Source of the DNA: Alphaproteobacteria bacterium
GTDB lineage: Bacteria; Pseudomonadota; Alphaproteobacteria; RS24
Reading direction: 5' to 3'
Length of the DNA: 10,208 nucleotides
Assembly (NCBI GenBank): GCA_022428185.1
Contig: JAKMCZ010000242.1
Location: forward strand, 1 to 10,208
In this document: piece after piece, positions 7,559 to 10,208 of the stretch
How positions within the stretch are numbered: position 1 is the stretch's first letter
How the letters are laid out: the number at the start of each line of letters is the position of its first letter
Position numbers and translations under genes: made by a program
Notes under the pieces: model-generated
The model's database searches: none
What the model was told of the DNA's origin: nothing
What the model saw: only the letters and a program-made list of their open reading frames with translations

Positions 7559-8646
7559 AATATTTGCCTATAGGCGTCTATGGTTTGTGACGCAATTTTC
7601 GCCCAGGAAAATTTCTCGTCAACGGCGCGTTGTGACGCCCGTCCCATCGCCTCCATATCGTCTACCAACAGCCGCTCAAGGCAATGCGCCAGACTCTGCG
7701 GGTCAGCCGGTTTGGCCAGAAATCCGTTCACGCCATCTTCCACCAAAAACGGCAGCCCGCCGACATTGGTGCATATAATAGGCAAACCGGCGGCCATGGC
7801 CTCCAAACAGCTAATGCTGGTGGCCTCCATCAAAGAGGGGAGGATGGATAAATCGGCGGCACTGTAATAGGGCACGATTTCTGCATGTGACATGGCACCG
7901 GGCATGGTGTAGCTACCGGCAAAATGCGTGTCCAATTCGGCCTTGACGGCGTCTTGCTCTGGCCCATCGCCGATAAACAATAATTTCAAAGAATGGTTTT
8001 TCATATGGCGCATGGCGCGCGCCAGATAGATGACACCGTTTTTTTTAACCATGCGGCGGGTGATAATGGCCAATTTGTCCGTCTCTGCAAGCTGAAGATG
8101 CTGTCTAAGCCGCAATCGGTCGTCTTGATTGCGGACAAAACGGTTGGGCACAATGCCGTTGGAAATAAACCGCTTTGGCGCGTGAATATCGAATGGCATG
8201 TCGAGCAGTTCTTCGCTCGGGGCGAGAAACAAATCAACCGGCGCAAACAGGCGCTGCAACCGGGGAATGCGGTAGCCGCCTTTTTTCAATCGTTTCAAAA
8301 AGCCTGATGTGTGGTTTGTATAGACAATCTGCACGGATTTCGGTTTTAAAAATTCCAAGGGCCGCATGCCGTGAATGTGAATCAAATCGGGTTTTAGCCG
8401 CGCCACGGCTTTTTCAATTTGCTTATTGATGGTGCGCCCATAAGTTGGGCCAAAGCGGCGTTTCGGCATTGGCATGATGCGGATGCCTTCCAGCATTTGT
8501 TCGGGTGCCGGATAGGCGGCATTTTGTTTGGTCAGCAGGCTGACCTCATGGCCTTGCGCGTGGATGGCTTGGCACAGTTCATAAACATGGGCGGCAATGC
8601 CCCCAACCGTCGGGGGATAATCAAGCGAGACCTTCAAAATATGCAT
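7555..8646 (-). CDS. Glycosyltransferase family 4 (GT-B fold)
   Basis: This predicted retaining glycosyltransferase has 363 residues. The frame stays open upstream to an ATG at 8772, inside gmd. I chose the ATG at 8646 because the Rossmann-like N-terminus starts there (MHILKVSLDYPPTVGGIAAH, with the donor-loop glycines at 15-16), AAGGG-like bases precede it, and it sits one base after the gmd stop. The longer lysine- and tryptophan-rich extension looks like a shadow of gmd. The C-terminal half carries ITRRMVKKNG (195-204, basic residues expected to bind the donor diphosphate), IGDGPE (225-230), and the GT4 E-x7-E motif at Glu274 and Glu282, followed by AAGLPII and GG(L)P. Specificity is unknown. 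Since gmd is immediately upstream, a GDP-mannose-derived donor is possible but unproven. Confidence 0.9.
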   Translation of the reverse strand: MHILKVSLDYPPTVGGIAAHVYELCQAIHAQGHEVSLLTKQNAAYPAPEQMLEGIRIMPMPKRRFGPTYGRTINKQIEKAVARLKPDLIHIHGMRPLEFLKPKSVQIVYTNHTSGFLKRLKKGGYRIPRLQRLFAPVDLFLAPSEELLDMPFDIHAPKRFISNGIVPNRFVRNQDDRLRLRQHLQLAETDKLAIITRRMVKKNGVIYLARAMRHMKNHSLKLLFIGDGPEQDAVKAELDTHFAGSYTMPGAMSHAEIVPYYSAADLSILPSLMEATSISCLEAMAAGLPIICTNVGGLPFLVEDGVNGFLAKPADPQSLAHCLERLLVDDMEAMGRASQRAVDEKFSWAKIASQTIDAYRQIL

Positions 8647-8647
8647 T

Positions 8648-9706
8648 TTATGTCCCTTGCCCTGTCGCTTCGGCGCAAGCGCGCGCGGCGGCCACCACTT
8701 CGACGACCAATTCTTCCAAACCGATTTTTGCTTCCCAGCCCAATTTTTCTTTCGCTTTGCTCGGGTCGCCAATCAAACAATCAACTTCTGTCGGTCGAAA
8801 ATAGCGCGGGTCGATTTTCACCAATATGTCGCCGCTTTTTGTATCCTTGCCAACCTCATCCACGCCCGCGCCTTCCCATAAGATGTCGCGTCCAACCTCG
8901 GCAAAAGCCAGTTCGACAAACCGACGCACGGTGTTCGTGCGGCCCGTTGCCAAAACAAAATCATCGCCCTCATCGTGGCAGCAAATTGCGTGCATGCCTT
9001 CAACATATTCTCTGGCATGGCCCCAATCCCGCTTGGCATCGAGATTGCCGAGATGGAGTTTTTCTTTTCGCCCAGCGTCAATGGCTGCGACCGCCATGGC
9101 GATTTTTTGTGTCACAAAAGTCTCGCCCCGCATCGGGCTTTCATGGTTGAACAGAATGCCGTTAGATGCGTGCATGCCATATGCCTCGCGATAATTGACG
9201 CACATCCAATAGGCATAAAGCTTCGCCACTCCGTAAGGGCTGCGCGGGTAAAATGGCGTCGTCTCGCTTTGCGGCGAGGCAACGGCTTTGCCATAAAGTT
9301 CCGAGGTTGATGCTTGATAAAAGCGCGTCTTTTTTTCCAACCCCAAAGTGCGAATAGCTTCGAGGAAACGGAGTGTCCCGAATGCATCGACATTGGCCGT
9401 ATATTCGGCGGTTTCAAAGCTGACTTGAACATGGCTTTGCGCGGCGAGGTTGTAAACCTCATCCGGCTCGATTTGCTGCACAAGTTGCATGATATTGCTG
9501 CTATCGGTCATGTCGCCATAATGCAGAAACAGGCGCACATTTTCTTGGTGCGGATCGAGGTAAATATCATCAATACGTTTGGTGTTGAATGACGAAGCGC
9601 GCCTATTCATGCCATGAACTTCATAGCCTTTTTCCAGCAATAAACGTGCCAAATATGAGCCATCTTGGCCTGTTACGCCGGTGATGAGCGCCTTTTTGCG
9701 GGTCAT
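8648..9706 (-). CDS. gmd: GDP-mannose 4,6-dehydratase
   Basis: This enzyme converts GDP-D-mannose to GDP-4-keto-6-deoxy-D-mannose, the branch point to GDP-L-fucose, GDP-D-rhamnose and GDP-perosamine. It is an extended SDR of 352 residues, normal for Gmd. The NADP-binding ITGVTGQDGSYL (8-19, glycines 10, 13 and 16) and NRRASSFNT (34-42) motifs are intact. So are NLAAQSHVQVSFE (86-98), the STSELYG catalytic block with Ser/Thr 133-135 and Glu136, and YGVAK with Tyr158 and Lys162. The later LGNLDAKRDWGHAREYV segment is a hallmark of Gmd. It is the first gene of the eight-gene minus-strand operon. GAGGA lies 6 bases before its ATG. No reductase or epimerase that would finish the sugar (Rmd or Fcl) is seen in the window, so the final product is open. 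Confidence 0.96.
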   Translation of the reverse strand: MTRKKALITGVTGQDGSYLARLLLEKGYEVHGMNRRASSFNTKRIDDIYLDPHQENVRLFLHYGDMTDSSNIMQLVQQIEPDEVYNLAAQSHVQVSFETAEYTANVDAFGTLRFLEAIRTLGLEKKTRFYQASTSELYGKAVASPQSETTPFYPRSPYGVAKLYAYWMCVNYREAYGMHASNGILFNHESPMRGETFVTQKIAMAVAAIDAGRKEKLHLGNLDAKRDWGHAREYVEGMHAICCHDEGDDFVLATGRTNTVRRFVELAFAEVGRDILWEGAGVDEVGKDTKSGDILVKIDPRYFRPTEVDCLIGDPSKAKEKLGWEAKIGLEELVVEVVAAARACAEATGQGT

Positions 9707-9712
9707 TGATTT

Positions 9713-9717
9713 TCCTC
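9713..9717 (-). promoter_or_regulatory. Ribosome binding site of gmd
   Basis: On the minus strand GAGGA lies 6 bases before the gmd ATG at 9706. This supports that start for the first gene of the operon. Confidence 0.65.
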
Positions 9718-9731
9718 AATAAAGTTGGTTT

Positions 9732-9760
9732 TGTCTATCTTGTTTCCGCTGATTTGTCCA
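9732..9760 (-). promoter_or_regulatory. Candidate sigma-70-type promoter for the minus-strand operon
   Basis: On the minus strand TGGACA (plus-strand positions 9755-9760; 5 of 6 bases match the -35 consensus) is followed, 17 bases later, by TAGACA (9732-9737; only 3 of 6 match the -10 consensus). Transcription would start near 9725, about 20 bases before the gmd ATG, leaving room for its ribosome binding site. It lies in the only sizeable intergenic gap, where an operon promoter is expected. The -10 match is poor, so this is a weak call. Confidence 0.25.
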
Positions 9761-9804
9761 TTGCAGCGCCGGCACGAATTCGGTAGCTTGCTCGCTTTGG
9801 AAGT

Positions 9805-9810
9805 AGGGGA
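9805..9810 (+). promoter_or_regulatory. Ribosome binding site supporting the GTG start at 9817
   Basis: AGGGGA lies 6 bases before the GTG at 9817. An ATG at 9821 is in a different frame from the conserved protein, so this site supports the GTG as the true start. Confidence 0.6.
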
Positions 9811-9816
9811 TTTTTC

Positions 9817-10208
9817 GTGCATGCGCAAAAAACGGCATTGATTACAGGGGTTACGGGCCAAGACGGAGCCTATCTCACAAAATTACTGCTTGAGAAAAAC
9901 TATCGCGTGGTCGGTGCCATGCGCCGCGCCTCAACGCTTAATCTGCCGAGGCTGGCTGCGCTTGGCGTGGCTGATGATGTCGAGTTAAAGACGTTGGATA
10001 TGCAGGATTTCATTTCTATCGCCCAACTCATTAAAGACGTCGCCCCTGATGAGATTTATAATCTTGGCGGGCAAAGCTCGGTGCAGGCCAGCTTTAAGCA
10101 ACCGCTTTACACTGCCCAAACCTCTGGGCGCGGCACGATGAGCTTGCTCGAAGCCATGCGGATTATTGCTCCTGAGGCGCGCTTGTTTGAGGCGGCCAGC
10201 AGTGAAAT
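9817..10208 (+). CDS. GDP-mannose 4,6-dehydratase-like SDR protein, 3' partial
   Basis: Translating from the GTG at 9817 gives 130 complete codons before the window ends. This is the N-terminal part of an extended SDR nucleotide-sugar dehydratase. It has the NADP fold TALITGVTGQDGAYLTK (glycines at 11, 14 and 17), MRRAS (35-39, the Gmd-type Arg pair), DEIYNLGGQSSVQASF (78-93), and ends in AASSE, where the catalytic Ser/Thr-Ser-Glu block of Gmd lies. The spacing LPRLAALGVADDVEL resembles the shorter Gmd-like branch (for example from Aneurinibacillus) more than the canonical enzyme encoded divergently at 8648-9706. It likely acts on GDP-mannose or a related GDP sugar. A GDP-4-keto-6-deoxymannose reductase role is possible. 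The catalytic Tyr-x3-Lys is beyond the window, so activity cannot be judged. Confidence 0.85.
   Translation, partial: MHAQKTALITGVTGQDGAYLTKLLLEKNYRVVGAMRRASTLNLPRLAALGVADDVELKTLDMQDFISIAQLIKDVAPDEIYNLGGQSSVQASFKQPLYTAQTSGRGTMSLLEAMRIIAPEARLFEAASSE

Larger units (their letters stand above)
989..9706 (-). other. Eight-gene polysaccharide biosynthesis operon
   Basis: The eight minus-strand genes run without any usable internal gap. In transcription order the junctions are a 1-bp gap (gmd to GT4), then overlaps of 4 bp (GT4 to wecB), 11 bp, 4 bp, 8 bp, 8 bp and 8 bp. Such spacing is a strong sign of one transcript with coupled translation, and several genes have weak ribosome binding sites of their own. 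The only promoter-sized gap is upstream of gmd. The 16 bp between the operon end and the convergent gene at 1-972 hold no visible hairpin terminator. Confidence 0.85.
9707..9816. other. Divergent intergenic region between two Gmd-family genes
   Basis: These 110 bp separate the operon start (gmd, minus strand) from the second Gmd-like gene (plus strand). This is the only gap in the window large enough for promoters. It holds a good ribosome binding site at each end and one weak minus-strand promoter candidate. I see no convincing plus-strand promoter, operator palindrome or small gene. Confidence 0.7.

Noticed and set aside
8647..8772. A 42-residue basic, tryptophan-rich extension of the GT4 protein
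   Set aside because: It lies within the 3' end of gmd in another frame, and the GT4 fold clearly begins at the ATG at 8646.
8419..9150. Long plus-strand open frame antisense to gmd and the GT4 gene, 243 codons
   Set aside because: It is fully covered by two strongly conserved minus-strand genes, its translation has low-complexity Arg/Pro-rich character, and no domain is recognisable. It is a shadow frame.
9761..9789. Possible plus-strand promoter (TTGCAG, 17 bases, TAGCTT) for the gene at 9817
   Set aside because: Only 3 of 6 bases match at each hexamer, no better than expected by chance in a 110-bp region.
1..10208. CRISPR arrays, insertion sequences, tRNA genes and attachment repeats
   Set aside because: Reading both strands showed no regularly spaced repeats, transposase motifs or cloverleaf-like segments. 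Almost every base is within a recognisable coding sequence.

Overview
The window is a surface-polysaccharide (O-antigen, capsule or exopolysaccharide) biosynthesis locus from a Gram-negative bacterium. The gene content (O-antigen ligase/polymerase family membrane protein, Gmd, WecB-type epimerase, DegT aminotransferase, several glycosyltransferases), tight gene packing and intermediate GC suggest a proteobacterium. Alphaproteobacteria is my best guess, but nothing here (no rRNA or housekeeping gene) fixes the taxon.

Layout: (1) Positions 1-972, plus strand: the 3' part of a polytopic O-antigen ligase/polymerase family gene, cut by the window start. (2) Positions 9706 down to 989, minus strand: eight genes forming one apparent operon. 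In transcription order these are gmd, a GT4 glycosyltransferase, a wecB-type UDP-GlcNAc 2-epimerase, glycosyltransferase A, a DegT-family sugar aminotransferase, a Gfo/Idh/MocA oxidoreductase, a HAD-ATP-grasp fusion protein, and glycosyltransferase B (a paralogue of A). The seven junctions are a 1-bp gap and overlaps of 4, 11, 4, 8, 8 and 8 bp. (3) Positions 9707-9816: the only real intergenic space (110 bp), between divergent genes, carrying a ribosome binding site for each side and a weak candidate promoter for the operon. (4) Positions 9817-10208, plus strand: the first 130 codons of a second, divergent GDP-mannose-4,6-dehydratase-like gene, cut by the window end.

How the genes may work together (inference): Gmd makes GDP-4-keto-6-deoxymannose, a precursor of GDP-rhamnose, GDP-fucose or GDP-perosamine. 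The WecB-type enzyme interconverts UDP-GlcNAc and UDP-ManNAc. The Gfo/Idh oxidoreductase and adjacent aminotransferase look like an oxidise-then-transaminate pair that installs an amino group on a nucleotide sugar (compare WbpB/WbpE or GnnA/GnnB). The next protein joins a HAD phosphatase-like domain to an ATP-grasp ligase-like domain and could acylate that new amine. The three glycosyltransferases would assemble the repeat unit, and the membrane protein at the left edge would polymerise or ligate it. No flippase, initiating transferase or sugar acetyltransferase lies in the window.

The most unusual elements are the HAD-ATP-grasp fusion, its placement in an amino-sugar cassette bracketed by two paralogous glycosyltransferases, and the head-to-head pair of Gmd-family genes. 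No RNA genes, insertion sequences, CRISPR arrays or attachment sites were seen.
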